From assembly GCF_012272855.1 (NCBI RefSeq), contig NZ_JAAXCQ010000006.1, positions 210,794 through 274,793 of the forward strand: 64,000 nucleotides of DNA, given 5' to 3'. Position 1 is the first letter of the stretch, and each line of letters opens with the position of its first letter. The notes beneath the pieces were generated by a model. That model did not search any database. It worked only from the letters and a program-made list of their open reading frames with translations, and was not told where the DNA came from. The stretch comes from Arenibacter sp. 6A1. Its GTDB lineage: Bacteria > Bacteroidota > Bacteroidia > Flavobacteriales > Flavobacteriaceae. Positions 1 to 8,647 of the stretch are shown here, one piece after another. Both the position numbers and the translations under genes were made by a program.

Positions 1-157
1 TTTTTCCTTGTTCAGTATCAAACTGTACTTTATCATCTTCTCTGATTTCGTCAGTTAATCCAGAGATATGAACAAAGATATCTTCGCCTGTATCTGCTGA
101 TTTAATGAATCCAAATCCTTTTGAGTCGTTGAAAAATTTTACTGTGCCTTCTTGCAT
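1..157 (-). CDS. Cold-shock protein, CspA family (C-terminus beyond left edge)
   Basis: The first 52 codons of a cold-shock domain protein are visible, starting at the ATG at 155-157. The protein begins MQEGTVKFFNDSKGFGFIK, which contains the RNP1-type nucleic-acid motif KGFGFI, and continues with the RNP2-type motif DIFVHIS. Cold-shock proteins are roughly 65-70 residues, so about three quarters of the gene is present. These proteins bind single-stranded RNA and DNA in the cytoplasm and act as RNA chaperones. The 5' leader appears long (about 220 nt to the proposed promoter), as is usual for cold-shock mRNAs. Confidence 0.95.
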   Translation of the reverse strand, partial: MQEGTVKFFNDSKGFGFIKSADTGEDIFVHISGLTDEIREDDKVQFDTEQGK

Positions 158-766
158 CTTTACTTAATTTTAATCTATTAATTATTTTTTTACAAAAAAA
201 GCTTCCTATTTAAGATAAGCATATCTAATGAATTAATATTGAAATTGTAAAAACAATTCATATAATTTAAAAACGCTATTGTAAAAGTGATTGTAAAAAT
301 AAAATTGGAAAGAAGAGAAAACTCGTAAAACTAATTGTATTATATACTACCTTAAAACTCTATAGGAGTCTGTTTTTTGTGGTGCAAATATACTACTTAG
401 TTTTAACAGAACCTAATCATTTGGTCAAAAATGTTAGTTTTAATACTTCAAATAGTGGTGTTGTTTAAAACAGTAGGTTTACTTATTAAAAATAATAGCC
501 AAGATTATAATTGAATTATGGATTTTGTTCTATCAATAATTTCCAGCATAAAGGAATATTAAAATCAATCTGATCGAAAAAACTATGGGGAGTTGGAGTA
601 GAAGCTTAAGGCCTTGGACTGGGGATAGTTACTTTATAGGTCCCATCGGATATTGTTTTCAGTTTTTATGTCTTGGCAAAAGTCCAAATTCTTGGAAGAG
701 TACATAGTAGGGCATTAGAATGCAACCAAATGAAGAAAAATTCATCTAAAAGGAAAGCCACTTGTT
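158..766. other. Non-coding stretch: csp leader and upstream region
   Basis: This is AT-rich DNA between the divergent csp gene and the lipoprotein gene at 767. The left half would be the csp 5' leader, with a promoter candidate at 385-392. No convincing gene, repeat or gene remnant was recognised in the right half (about 420-766). Confidence 0.5.
385..392 (-). promoter_or_regulatory. Candidate -7 box of the csp promoter
   Basis: Read on the minus strand this is TATATTTG, an exact match to the Bacteroidota -7 consensus TAnnTTTG. No clear TTG is seen at the usual -33 distance, so the assignment rests on the -7 box alone. It would give a csp leader of about 220 nt. Confidence 0.4.
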
Positions 767-1192
767 ATGAAAAGAATACTCTGCCTAATTCTAATTGGAC
801 TAACGAATTTAAGCTGTTCAAACGATGACAATCAAGGAAAGCAAAATAATTGTGATTTTGAGGTGTTGGTAAGTGCTAAACAATATATGAATGCGCCTTC
901 GGGCCAGTTAACAATTAATAGATTGGAAATAATCGACCATTGTTTAAAGATAAACTTTAGTTCGGGTGGATGTGGTGGAGCTACTTGGGAATTGAAATTA
1001 ATTGACTCAGAAGAAATATTAGAATCCTTTCCTCCTCAAAGAAATTTACGGTTATCATTAAAAAACGAAGAATTATGCGAAGCGTATATCACAAAAGAAT
1101 TGACTTTTGATATTTCAAATTTACAAGTTGATGGAAATCAAGTTCAATTGAGGATCACCAATTCTGATCAAAGTATTTTATATGAATATTAA
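767..1192 (+). CDS. Hypothetical lipoprotein, 141 aa
   Basis: Unrecognised small lipoprotein. The N-terminus MKRILCLILIGLTNLSCSN is a type II signal peptide with lipobox LSCS, so the mature protein should start at the Cys near residue 17. The rest holds further cysteines (CDF near 29, a GGCGG motif near 68, one near 104) and looks like a small all-beta domain. No family was recognised. No operon partner is evident: the next gene starts 118 bp downstream on the same strand. The start is the only ATG that gives a complete signal peptide. Confidence 0.75.
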   Translation: MKRILCLILIGLTNLSCSNDDNQGKQNNCDFEVLVSAKQYMNAPSGQLTINRLEIIDHCLKINFSSGGCGGATWELKLIDSEEILESFPPQRNLRLSLKNEELCEAYITKELTFDISNLQVDGNQVQLRITNSDQSILYEY

Positions 1193-1310
1193 ATAACGAC
1201 ACAACCATAACCATGGGGCAGTCATTCTGGTCCTTTTAGCTCGCCGAATTCTTCTGAAGTTTATATTCATATAATTAAATTGTAAATTCCATTTCCTAAA
1301 ACGAACATAT

Positions 1311-3032
1311 ATGCGATTACGTAATTTTCTTTACTCGGGGGTGGCCATGGCCTTCTTATTCTTATCAGCCTGCCAAAGTCCTAAAAATGAATCCGCGACC
1401 ATGCTTATTTATGGTGGTACTATTTATACTGTAGATACAAACCAACCACTAATAGAAGCCGTAGCCATAAAGGACAATATCATACTTTTTGCCGGTAGTC
1501 TTGCTGAAGCCGAAAAATTTAAAACCGACCAAACGCAACTGATAAATTTGGAAGGTAAAACTATGACCCCAGGGTTAATAGAAGGGCATGGGCATTTTAT
1601 GGGATTGGGGTACAATGAGTTGAACCTAGATTTGATGCACACTACGAGCTATCAGGAAATAGTAGCTGCCGTAGCGGAGAAAGTTAAAACGGCAGCACCG
1701 GGAGAATGGATTACCGGTAGAGGATGGCATCAAAACAAATGGAAAGAAATGCCTGCCGACATGGTTAATGGTTTTCAAACACATGATATGCTTAGTGCGG
1801 TTTCTCCAGACAATCCTGTCTATTTACGCCATGCCAGTGGGCATGCAGGTTTTGCCAATGCAAAAGCCATGGAAATAGCGGGTGTCACAGTAATGTCTAA
1901 GGAAGGAATCAACAAATTTGAGGTAGAGGGCGGTGAAGTAATGCGCGATGCGATGGGAAGGCCGACGGGTATTTTCAACGAGCGTGCAGAATACCTGATC
2001 ACAAAACATATTCCGGAGAGCACCCCAGAGAAGGATATCAAAGCATTTGAACTAGCCGTTGCCGCTTGTCATAGAAATGGCATTACTGGCTTTCATGATG
2101 CTGGGATAGGGAGAGAAACCATTGCCCTTTATAAGGAAATGAAGACCCTGGATAAAATGAAAATCCGACTGTATGGCATGCTTACCGGTTGGGATAAGGA
2201 ATTGCTAAGCGAGTGGTATGAAAAAGGTCCGGTGATAGATCCTGATAACTTACTGACCCTCCGTTCTGTGAAATTGAACTGTGATGGTGCTTTGGGGTCT
2301 AGGGGAGCTTGGTTATTGGAACCCTATACCGATAGACCCGGACATTTTGGTCATGAAACCCTTCCCATGGAATTTGTAAAGGAGACTGCCTTGAATGGAT
2401 TGCAAAAAGGATTTCAAATTTGCTCGCATGCCATAGGCGATCGGGCCAACAGAGAAATACTCGACCGCTACGAGGCGGCTTTTACCGCTTTACCGGACTT
2501 AGCAGTCGACCACAGGTTTCGAATAGAGCATGCACAACATTTACACCCAGATGACATTCCTCGTTTTGCCGAACTAGGGGTAATCCCTGCCATGCAAGCG
2601 ATTCATATGTCTTCCGATAGGCCTTGGGCTATTGACCGTTTGGGAGAGCAACGAATCAAAGAAGGAGCCTATATGTGGCAAAGTTTACTACAAAGTGGTA
2701 TTCCCATTGTCAATGGCACCGATGTACCGGTGGAACCAATGAATCCAGTTGCTAGTTTTTATGCCAGTGTAAGTAGGAAAACTTTAAAAGGAAGTCCAGA
2801 TGGCGGTTATGAGCCAGCAGAGAAAATGACAAGGGAACAAGCCCTACGGTCTTATACCTTGGATGCGGCCTATGGGGCCTTTGAAGAAGACATCAAAGGG
2901 TCTATTACGGTTGGCAAACTGGCCGATTTTACTATTTTCAACCAGGATTTAATGAAGGTAGCTGAAAAGGACCTCCTAAATACAAAAGTAGTCATGACTA
3001 TTTTCGATGGAAAAGTGGTGTATGAGGAGTGA
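1311..3032 (+). CDS. Amidohydrolase family protein, YtcJ-type, lipoprotein
   Basis: This is a metal-dependent hydrolase of the amidohydrolase 3 family (573 aa). Visible features are an N-terminal lipoprotein signal (FLFLSACQS, Cys at about 21), the beta-sandwich start ML-IYGGTIYTVD, and the metal-binding motif EGHGH at 91-95 (H93 and H95). Further on come ICSHAIGDRAN and RIEHAQHLHPDD, which carry the next metal or catalytic histidines, and NGTDVPVEPMNP with the conserved Asp. YtcJ-like proteins hydrolyse amides or cyclic amides, but their physiological substrates are mostly unknown, so none is assigned. The lipobox implies the enzyme is anchored outside the cytoplasm. Confidence 0.9.
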   Translation: MRLRNFLYSGVAMAFLFLSACQSPKNESATMLIYGGTIYTVDTNQPLIEAVAIKDNIILFAGSLAEAEKFKTDQTQLINLEGKTMTPGLIEGHGHFMGLGYNELNLDLMHTTSYQEIVAAVAEKVKTAAPGEWITGRGWHQNKWKEMPADMVNGFQTHDMLSAVSPDNPVYLRHASGHAGFANAKAMEIAGVTVMSKEGINKFEVEGGEVMRDAMGRPTGIFNERAEYLITKHIPESTPEKDIKAFELAVAACHRNGITGFHDAGIGRETIALYKEMKTLDKMKIRLYGMLTGWDKELLSEWYEKGPVIDPDNLLTLRSVKLNCDGALGSRGAWLLEPYTDRPGHFGHETLPMEFVKETALNGLQKGFQICSHAIGDRANREILDRYEAAFTALPDLAVDHRFRIEHAQHLHPDDIPRFAELGVIPAMQAIHMSSDRPWAIDRLGEQRIKEGAYMWQSLLQSGIPIVNGTDVPVEPMNPVASFYASVSRKTLKGSPDGGYEPAEKMTREQALRSYTLDAAYGAFEEDIKGSITVGKLADFTIFNQDLMKVAEKDLLNTKVVMTIFDGKVVYEE

Positions 3033-3233
3033 GGATAATTCTAAATATAGGCCAAGATTCATTCCTACATAATTACCTAAAATTAAGATTTTTCTTATAT
3101 TTAGCTGTGAATAAACATTTAAACATTTTGGCGTCGGTCTCGAATCATAAGAAAATAACACGGGGAGAAGTAAATTGTTATCTGGCCAACAGACGGACCG
3201 AAATCAATGTTTGTAATGTTGAAATGCTTTAAG

Positions 3234-3941
3234 ATGAATCAAGTGCTCACTTTTCTATTTTGTTTTTTTATTTTGTCTTGTCAATCCAAGAGGGAGGAAC
3301 AGAAGGATGAAAAGATAAATGAAAACCAACCTCCAACCTTCACGGAAGATACGCAAACAATTGGCAGAGTTGATACGCTCCTTAATTCCAATGAATATTT
3401 ATTATTGGGTAAAAAAACAGCTAAAGTGAAAGTTGTAAAGGAAAACGAAACCGCCCATTTTCCGACCTATAACATTCTAATTACTTATAAAGATGATGTA
3501 ATTATCGGAGAAAACATAGTCTTGGATGAGGTTGAAGTTTATAAGAAATACAAGCCTAAGACAACATTTGAAGATTATAAGGTAGATTTATATGAAGGAG
3601 ATTTGGCCGACCCAGATTTTTCAACAGCCCCAGCGGCAAAAGCATTTATTTCTCGAATGACCAATGAGTGTAAAAAAGGAATCAACTTCGCTGGTCATTA
3701 TACTTTAGTTATCTGGGGTTGTGGTACCGCTTGCCAGAATGGCGTGGTCGTTGACAGAAAAACGGGGAAAATATTTGAAGGGTACGGAACAGCGCTAGGT
3801 TCGGAATTCAGAAAAGACAGTAATATGATCATTAAGAACATTGGCGCCATTGACATGGAAACTAACTTAATTGAAGTTTTTGCTCCTAGCGACGTCAGCC
3901 ACCAGGTGTGGACAGGAACGGAATTTAAAGAAATAGAATAA
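3234..3941 (+). CDS. Hypothetical lipoprotein with conserved CGTACQNG motif
   Basis: The likely start is the ATG at 3234, which gives a clean lipoprotein signal (MNQVLTFLFCFFILSCQSK). An in-frame upstream start at 3207 would put extra residues before that signal. The C-terminal half contains FAGHYTLVIWGCGTACQNG followed by VVVDRKTGKIFEG, a pattern recalled from uncharacterised secreted proteins of Bacteroidota and Proteobacteria; the two cysteines may form a disulfide. Function unknown. It is followed after 76 bp by a zinc-ribbon gene on the same strand. Confidence 0.75.
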   Translation: MNQVLTFLFCFFILSCQSKREEQKDEKINENQPPTFTEDTQTIGRVDTLLNSNEYLLLGKKTAKVKVVKENETAHFPTYNILITYKDDVIIGENIVLDEVEVYKKYKPKTTFEDYKVDLYEGDLADPDFSTAPAAKAFISRMTNECKKGINFAGHYTLVIWGCGTACQNGVVVDRKTGKIFEGYGTALGSEFRKDSNMIIKNIGAIDMETNLIEVFAPSDVSHQVWTGTEFKEIE

Positions 3942-4017
3942 AAAGAAGGTTAATAATCAACACCATGGCTGGCATTTGATGTCGGCCTTATAACTCACAG
4001 ATTGAAATTAATAACAA

Positions 4018-4326
4018 ATGAAAAACTGTCCTAATTGTACCTCTGAAACTGAAGATAACTTTGAAATATGCTGGAAATGTAATTACAGTTTCACGGAAGG
4101 GAAAATAATAGAATTTAAAGACGAACTACCTGGCGGGAAAGAAATAGACTGTTTACGATGCAAGGTACCGATGCATTATTCTGGGATATATAAGTTTCAC
4201 GAAGGAAATAAAACAGGGTTATGGGGGAATGTTTTCGAAATTTTTGTCAATCGGGAATCTTTTGACCTTTATTTATGCCATAAATGTGGAAAGGTAGAAT
4301 TCTTTTCTCCCTTTAAAAAGCCTTGA
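4018..4326 (+). CDS. Small zinc-ribbon protein, 102 aa
   Basis: A short cytoplasmic protein with four CxxC knuckles: CPNC at 4-7, CWKC at 18-21, CLRC at about 47-50 and CHKC near the C-terminus. These would form two zinc ribbons. The pattern matches small zinc-ribbon proteins related to the DUF2007-associated type, but no specific function is known. There is no signal peptide or membrane segment. The gene ends just before a degraded VOC gene. Confidence 0.75.
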   Translation: MKNCPNCTSETEDNFEICWKCNYSFTEGKIIEFKDELPGGKEIDCLRCKVPMHYSGIYKFHEGNKTGLWGNVFEIFVNRESFDLYLCHKCGKVEFFSPFKKP

Positions 4327-4435
4327 GATTTCTACTCCAAAATTCTTTTTTGCAACCAATTATAAGAGAAACGATGAACATCTCACCGATTAGAATTCAG
4401 GTGAACTAAGCAAACTACAGCATAAAGCAAACCAA

Positions 4436-4819
4436 ATGATAAAATAGGAAGTAATAATTGCAGTAGCACACGTTGGAAAAAGCTCTGTATGGTATCAAAA
4501 GCTGCTAAACTGTAAAAGTGGACACGGTGGAAATACATTTGAAATTTTGACCAATGAAAACAACGAACAAATATTGTCTTTGCACAAATGGGAAACTCAT
4601 GGACATCCAACCATGTCCGACAAAAAAAAACAGCAGGGAACGGACTGATATTATATTTTGTAGTTGACGATTTTAACCTGATTTGGGAGAACGCTCAAAA
4701 AATTGAAGGCAAAAATAGAAGTAGCACCTCGTTTGAATAATAATTCGGGTCGAAGAGAGTTTTCTATTCGTGACTTAGATGGTTATTACGTATCCATTTG
4801 TACAAACATCATACATTAA
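4436..4819 (+). pseudogene. VOC (glyoxalase/bleomycin-resistance) family pseudogene
   Basis: Three reading frames together encode one VOC protein. Frame 1 starts at the ATG at 4436, has a TAG at codon 4, then reads VAHVGKSSVWYQKLLNC and HKWETHGHPTMSDKK. The frame shifts near the A-run at about 4620-4630 to give GNGLILYFVVDDFNLIWENA. It shifts again near the A-run at about 4711-4716 to give RREFSIRDLDGYYVSIC, ending in TAA at 4817-4819. HP in a HPTM context, GNGLILYF and RDLDGYY are typical of VOC proteins. One stop plus two frameshifts indicates a dead gene. A separate intact VOC gene lies at 41513-41884 but is not closely similar. Confidence 0.8.
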
Positions 4820-4871
4820 AAAAAGCTACAATCTATAAATATCTATAAAATTCCCTGTAGTTTTGGATAGG

Positions 4872-5300
4872 ATGAAGGATTTTAAGACCATAACGAACCC
4901 AGCAGTTGAAGTAGTTTTTAATAATTACCCCGATTTTGTGCGTGACAAAATGCTGCATCTTAGAGCACTAGTAATAGAGGCCGCCAAAGAAGTGGAAGGC
5001 TTAACGGAATTGGAAGAAACCTTAAAATGGGGCGAACCGAGTTTCTTGACAAAAAATGGAAGTACCATTCGAATGGATTGGAAGCCAAAATCGCCAAAGC
5101 AATATGCCTTGTACTTTAAGTGTACCAGTAGATTGGTAGAAACTTTTAAAATTGTATTTCATGACACTTTTGTTTTTGAGGGAAGAAGAGCTATAGTTTT
5201 TCAACTAGATGATCGGTTACCTAAAGAGGAGTTGAAATATTGTATGAAGGCTGCGTTGATGTATCACAAGGTAAAACAGTTGCCAACTTTGGGAATCTAA
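4872..5300 (+). CDS. DUF1801 domain-containing protein
   Basis: A 142-residue cytoplasmic protein of the DUF1801 (YdhG-like) family. The diagnostic stretch is ETLKWGEPSFLT followed by GSTIRMDWK, and the C-terminal half ends with the conserved KAALMYHK helix. The biochemical role of the family is unknown. The ATG at 4872 is preferred; an in-frame TTG lies at 4863. It stands alone downstream of the VOC pseudogene. Confidence 0.85.
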   Translation: MKDFKTITNPAVEVVFNNYPDFVRDKMLHLRALVIEAAKEVEGLTELEETLKWGEPSFLTKNGSTIRMDWKPKSPKQYALYFKCTSRLVETFKIVFHDTFVFEGRRAIVFQLDDRLPKEELKYCMKAALMYHKVKQLPTLGI

Positions 5301-5663
5301 AAATTTACAAAGGCCTATAATAATTGCGGAATATCTGCCATTTAATATCACTTAAAAATAGATAGTTTACCGTATGCTTCTTATAGGAACCATGAATTAA
5401 TCGGGCATTTCCGAAACCTCCTCTGACCGGCCCCATGGAGTTCTAGACACAAAAAGACCTTGGATAAAACTTAGGGATCTTAGTTGCAATGCTGTTAAAA
5501 AGAAGTAGTTCATTATAGTTACCTATTTTAGTTTTTATAGTGGTGAGAATCGCTTTTTGGTTTATTGTATTAGTGCTTGGGGAGGGATAAAACGGATCGT
5601 GATAAAAATAAATCCGGTAAAATTCCGTTATTCAACCTATTAGCCATTTTAAAACTAAGAAAT
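5301..5663. other. Intergenic stretch without recognised features
   Basis: A 363-bp gap between two plus-strand genes. Reading all frames I saw no protein-family fragment, strong hairpin or repeat. It may contain the promoter for the gene at 5664, but no TAnnTTTG box was found. Confidence 0.4.
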
Positions 5664-6659
5664 ATGCGAAATAAAATTACACTTTTAGTATGTTCATTCT
5701 TAATAATTTCAATAGTCAAGGCGCAAGAAAAAATTACGGATGACATGAGGGAATTGTATTCTAAAATCTTGTACGCTAATAAAGAGCCCATTTTTAAGGA
5801 AGATATATTTCAATATAAAACAGTTGGTTATATAGCATCGGACCACTTTCATCCGGTTCCTCCAAATCGGATTATTGAGGAATGTATCAGTAACATAAAA
5901 AATACTGGAGAGATTACTGTAACCACCTATTCCGAAGACAGTGATCTGTATTTTAAAGCACTATTGTCCGAGAATGTGGCTTCTTATTTAAGCAAGGAGC
6001 TTACTTTAACCTTAAAGGAAAGCGGTTTAAAGTATATAAATGGAAAACCAATTGTCCTGAACACTATAAGTAAGACGGCATTGAGCCCCGGAGAGCTAAA
6101 GTTAAAGGTTCGCACCAAGGAAAATATAGATGCGTCCCAAGATATTTTAGGAAATATCACCTTTGATCTGGAATATTTAACCAACTATGTAAGGGTACGG
6201 TTATCCAAGTCTGACATTGGGCAGATTTTTAACCTTGGAAGTTGTGATTTTAAACTAATCGATATTTTCAAAAATAAAATTGTATTAGAGAAATTATGCG
6301 AGGAAGAAGATGATCAGTTAGATATAAAGGTCATAAATTTTACAAGCAATGGACAAGCGATTAAATCATATTCTTATTTGGAGTTGGTTAAGTTAAAACA
6401 CGAAAATGAAAACATTAATCTCGATAGTTCCCATATAAGAAGTATGATCATCTTGTATAAAACTATCTATGATATCTTCGTGGCCAAACCCGAAATTACT
6501 TCTGAAGCGTTTGATGCATTAATGACAACCGACCTATTGGAAGGGTTAAAGGATTCTACAAAATATATCATACTCAAAAATGTCGCAGATTTTGAAAGTG
6601 ATTTTATCTTATACTCCCCAAAATACGGCAATAAGGAATTTAAAATGGAATTTGACTAG
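5664..6659 (+). CDS. Hypothetical secreted protein, 331 aa
   Basis: The ATG at 5664 gives a standard Sec signal peptide (MRNKITLLVCSFLIISIVKA followed by QEK). The open frame extends upstream to 5577, but that region reads as non-coding and would bury the signal. The mature protein is rich in Ile, Lys and Glu, has no recognised domain and no membrane segment, and contains an isolated pair of cysteines in the second half (GSCDF, KLCEE). Probably periplasmic or surface-exposed. It ends shortly before an intrinsic terminator. Confidence 0.7.
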   Translation: MRNKITLLVCSFLIISIVKAQEKITDDMRELYSKILYANKEPIFKEDIFQYKTVGYIASDHFHPVPPNRIIEECISNIKNTGEITVTTYSEDSDLYFKALLSENVASYLSKELTLTLKESGLKYINGKPIVLNTISKTALSPGELKLKVRTKENIDASQDILGNITFDLEYLTNYVRVRLSKSDIGQIFNLGSCDFKLIDIFKNKIVLEKLCEEEDDQLDIKVINFTSNGQAIKSYSYLELVKLKHENENINLDSSHIRSMIILYKTIYDIFVAKPEITSEAFDALMTTDLLEGLKDSTKYIILKNVADFESDFILYSPKYGNKEFKMEFD

Positions 6660-6704
6660 GGATGTGTGTTCCTGTAGAGCGTTTATTTTATGGATGACTT
6701 ATCT

Positions 6705-6733
6705 CAAAGACGGCTTTTTAAGGCCGTTTTTTG
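6705..6733 (+). terminator. Intrinsic terminator of the secreted-protein gene
   Basis: The stem ACGGC/GCCGT, extended by CAAA pairing with the TTTG side, has an 8-nt loop and is followed by a run of six T. It lies about 45 bp after the stop codon at 6659. Confidence 0.75.
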
Positions 6734-6768
6734 CTTTTGGAAGAATATGATGTTTATGTGAATTTTTT

Positions 6769-6850
6769 GCGTTAGGGATAGCGGCGGCATCCCCGCAGCG
6801 GAGCAAGGGATATAGCCAATAGCCCGCCCGACGTAGGAGGGAACGCCCAA
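6769..6850 (+). ncRNA. 82-bp structured intergenic element, copy 1 of 3 (Flavo-1-like candidate)
   Basis: Begins GCGTTAGGGA and ends GGGAACGCCCAA; the ends pair as GCGTT/AACGC. Inside, GGGAT pairs with ATCCC around a GC-rich loop, followed by the invariant AAGGGATATAGC segment. Copies of exactly the same length lie at 45457-45538 (minus) and 50030-50111 (plus), differing only in loop-like positions. The sequence resembles the Flavo-1 RNA motif as remembered; this was not checked against a covariance model. It could instead be a non-transcribed repeat. Confidence 0.6.
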
Positions 6851-6872
6851 ATTATTATTATTATTATTATTT
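6851..6872 (+). repeat. ATT trinucleotide repeat
   Basis: Seven ATT units directly abut the end of the 82-bp element, about 75 bp upstream of the aspartate dehydrogenase-like start. Such tracts can change length by slippage. No effect on the gene can be shown from the sequence. Confidence 0.85.
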
Positions 6873-6948
6873 TAATGGTCAATTGGCATTTTTTAAAAGC
6901 AATTACCAAGGGTTGTTTTGGGTAAAAAAAGGCAGTATATTAGACCGT

Positions 6949-7749
6949 ATGAAAACACATACACTTGCCATTGTAGGCTGCGGAAAACTTGCACAAATAG
7001 TTACGGAAGCCTTAAATTCCGGACTATTGCCCCATTACCAATTGATAGGAACTTATTCTCGCTCCTTTGAAAAAGCATCACATATAGCCAACCTGGTATC
7101 CAATGTACAACCCGATGTATCCTGCACGGCCTGTACATCTATAGAAGCCTTATTGGCCCTAAAACCGGACTATATTATTGAAGCGGCATCCCCGGATTCC
7201 CTACGCGAACTAGCCTTGCCTGCTTTAAAGAACGGATCTAATATTGTAACCCTTTCCATAGGGGCCTTGGCCGATACGGAATTCCATGAAGCGGTGAAGA
7301 AAACCGCCAGTGAAAACAATACTCGCCTGCATCTGGTATCTGGCGCTATCGGTGGTTTTGATGTTATGCGAACAATTTCCCTAATGGAGCCTTGTACTGC
7401 TTCTTTTGATACCGAAAAGAGTCCAAATTCCCTGAAAAACACTGCTGTATACGACGATTCGCTACAAACAGAACAACGAAAGGTTATGGAGGGGAATGCA
7501 AAGGATGCCATTGCTCTTTTCCCCTCCAAAGTAAATGTGGCCGTTGCCGCTTCGCTTGCTACGGTAGGTCCTACAAACATGAAGGTTTCGGTGACGTCTA
7601 CACCAGAGTATGTAGGGGACAGGCACCGTATAGAGGTGAAAAGCGAACAGGTGCACGCCGTGGTGGATGTATACAGTAAAACCTCTCAGATTGCGGGTTG
7701 GAGCGTTGTGAATACCTTGCGAAATATTATTTCGCCTATCGTTTTTTAA
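6949..7749 (+). CDS. Aspartate dehydrogenase-like protein (DUF108/NadX family)
   Basis: The start at 6949 (MKTHTLAIVGCGKLAQ) puts the Rossmann motif GxGxxx at the N-terminus; the frame is open from 6883 but those residues are not conserved-looking. The family signatures are LVSGAIGGFDVMR near mid-protein and FPSKVNVAVAASLA followed by GPTNMKVSVTS. The total of 266 residues fits the family. Aspartate dehydrogenases oxidise L-aspartate with NAD(P) to iminoaspartate, which can feed NAD synthesis, and some members act in reductive amination. No nad gene is adjacent, so the physiological role is open. Its 3' end overlaps the convergent dehydrogenase gene by 14 bp. Confidence 0.85.
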   Translation: MKTHTLAIVGCGKLAQIVTEALNSGLLPHYQLIGTYSRSFEKASHIANLVSNVQPDVSCTACTSIEALLALKPDYIIEAASPDSLRELALPALKNGSNIVTLSIGALADTEFHEAVKKTASENNTRLHLVSGAIGGFDVMRTISLMEPCTASFDTEKSPNSLKNTAVYDDSLQTEQRKVMEGNAKDAIALFPSKVNVAVAASLATVGPTNMKVSVTSTPEYVGDRHRIEVKSEQVHAVVDVYSKTSQIAGWSVVNTLRNIISPIVF

Positions 7750-8647
7750 GATACGACTCAATATTGGCCAGCACTTTTTTGCTTAGTCTGTCAAAGGCCT
7801 GTCGCGTTCGACCGACTGAAACGTTCATGCAATAGACATTGGGGTGGTTTAAAAAATCTTCGTTGCCCAGAGCCCCAATGGTATCGGCGTAAATTCTATT
7901 GTCGTTGTTAATCCATGTGGCAAAAGGAGTTTCGTCCCAAGCAGGGGACAGGCCGGTATTGATTAGGATTTTGCGGTTTCCCAATTGTTGAAATTCGGCT
8001 TCGTGTAAGAGGACCGTATTTTTATTGAGGCAGGTGATCACTACTTCACTTTCAGAAAGCAAGGTGCCCAATGGCAAAAAACGATATCCTTTTGCTTGGG
8101 CGTCTTGTTTTTCACTGCGCGAATAATAGGCAATATGGGCACCAAAGAAATGAAGGGCATCGGCCACCATGCCACCGGAGGCTCCCAAACCTACAATCCC
8201 TACTTTGGTACCTGTAATTTCCCTGGGTACGCCGTCCCATGGGGTCTCTGGGCTTCCGTTGGGCTTAGTGCCAAAACCGTGTAGGCAGCGAACCAGCTCA
8301 CTAACGACATATTCTACCACTCCTTCATCGCCATAATCGCGAATTCCGGTAACGGTGATGCCTCGTTTATTGGCATACGGAATATCTACATTGGCACTTT
8401 CTGGAGAATACAAAGAACAGCACATTCCTATATACGCTACATTTGGACAGTTTTCCAAGGCACCGGAACCAAGGTTGGAAGTGTAACTTAACAACACCGC
8501 GTCTGCATCGCCAATGCGCAATGCCATTTCTTCATCGCTTTTAGGGATGTCCTGGTACAATACCACTTCTTTTGCGTAGTGGTGAAGTTCTCTTTCTGCC
8601 GAGGGAATTAAATTTAACGGCTCTATGGCCACAAGTTTATTAAACAT
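7736..8647 (-). CDS. D-2-hydroxyacid dehydrogenase family protein, atypical active site
   Basis: A 303-residue Rossmann protein with the NAD-binding motif VGIVGLGASGG at 149-159 and the layout of the D-isomer-specific 2-hydroxyacid dehydrogenases. The usual catalytic residues are not where expected. The segment normally reading N-[ST]-x-R-G is NTGLSPAWDE at 230-239, with no Arg, and the block that normally holds the catalytic His before the C-terminal helix reads NVYCMNVSVGRT with Asn instead. Substrate and reaction are therefore uncertain; it may be a specialised reductase. Convergent with the aspartate dehydrogenase-like gene. Confidence 0.75.
   Translation of the reverse strand: MFNKLVAIEPLNLIPSAERELHHYAKEVVLYQDIPKSDEEMALRIGDADAVLLSYTSNLGSGALENCPNVAYIGMCCSLYSPESANVDIPYANKRGITVTGIRDYGDEGVVEYVVSELVRCLHGFGTKPNGSPETPWDGVPREITGTKVGIVGLGASGGMVADALHFFGAHIAYYSRSEKQDAQAKGYRFLPLGTLLSESEVVITCLNKNTVLLHEAEFQQLGNRKILINTGLSPAWDETPFATWINNDNRIYADTIGALGNEDFLNHPNVYCMNVSVGRTRQAFDRLSKKVLANIESYLKKR

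Noticed and set aside
3029..3232. 67-codon frame overlapping the end of the amidohydrolase gene
   Set aside because: No signal, domain or plausible start context; it bridges two real genes.
6705..6873. Mobile element with terminal repeats at the 6.7-6.9 kb cluster of repeats
   Set aside because: Only a terminator, an 82-bp structured element and an ATT tract are present; there is no transposase or target duplication.
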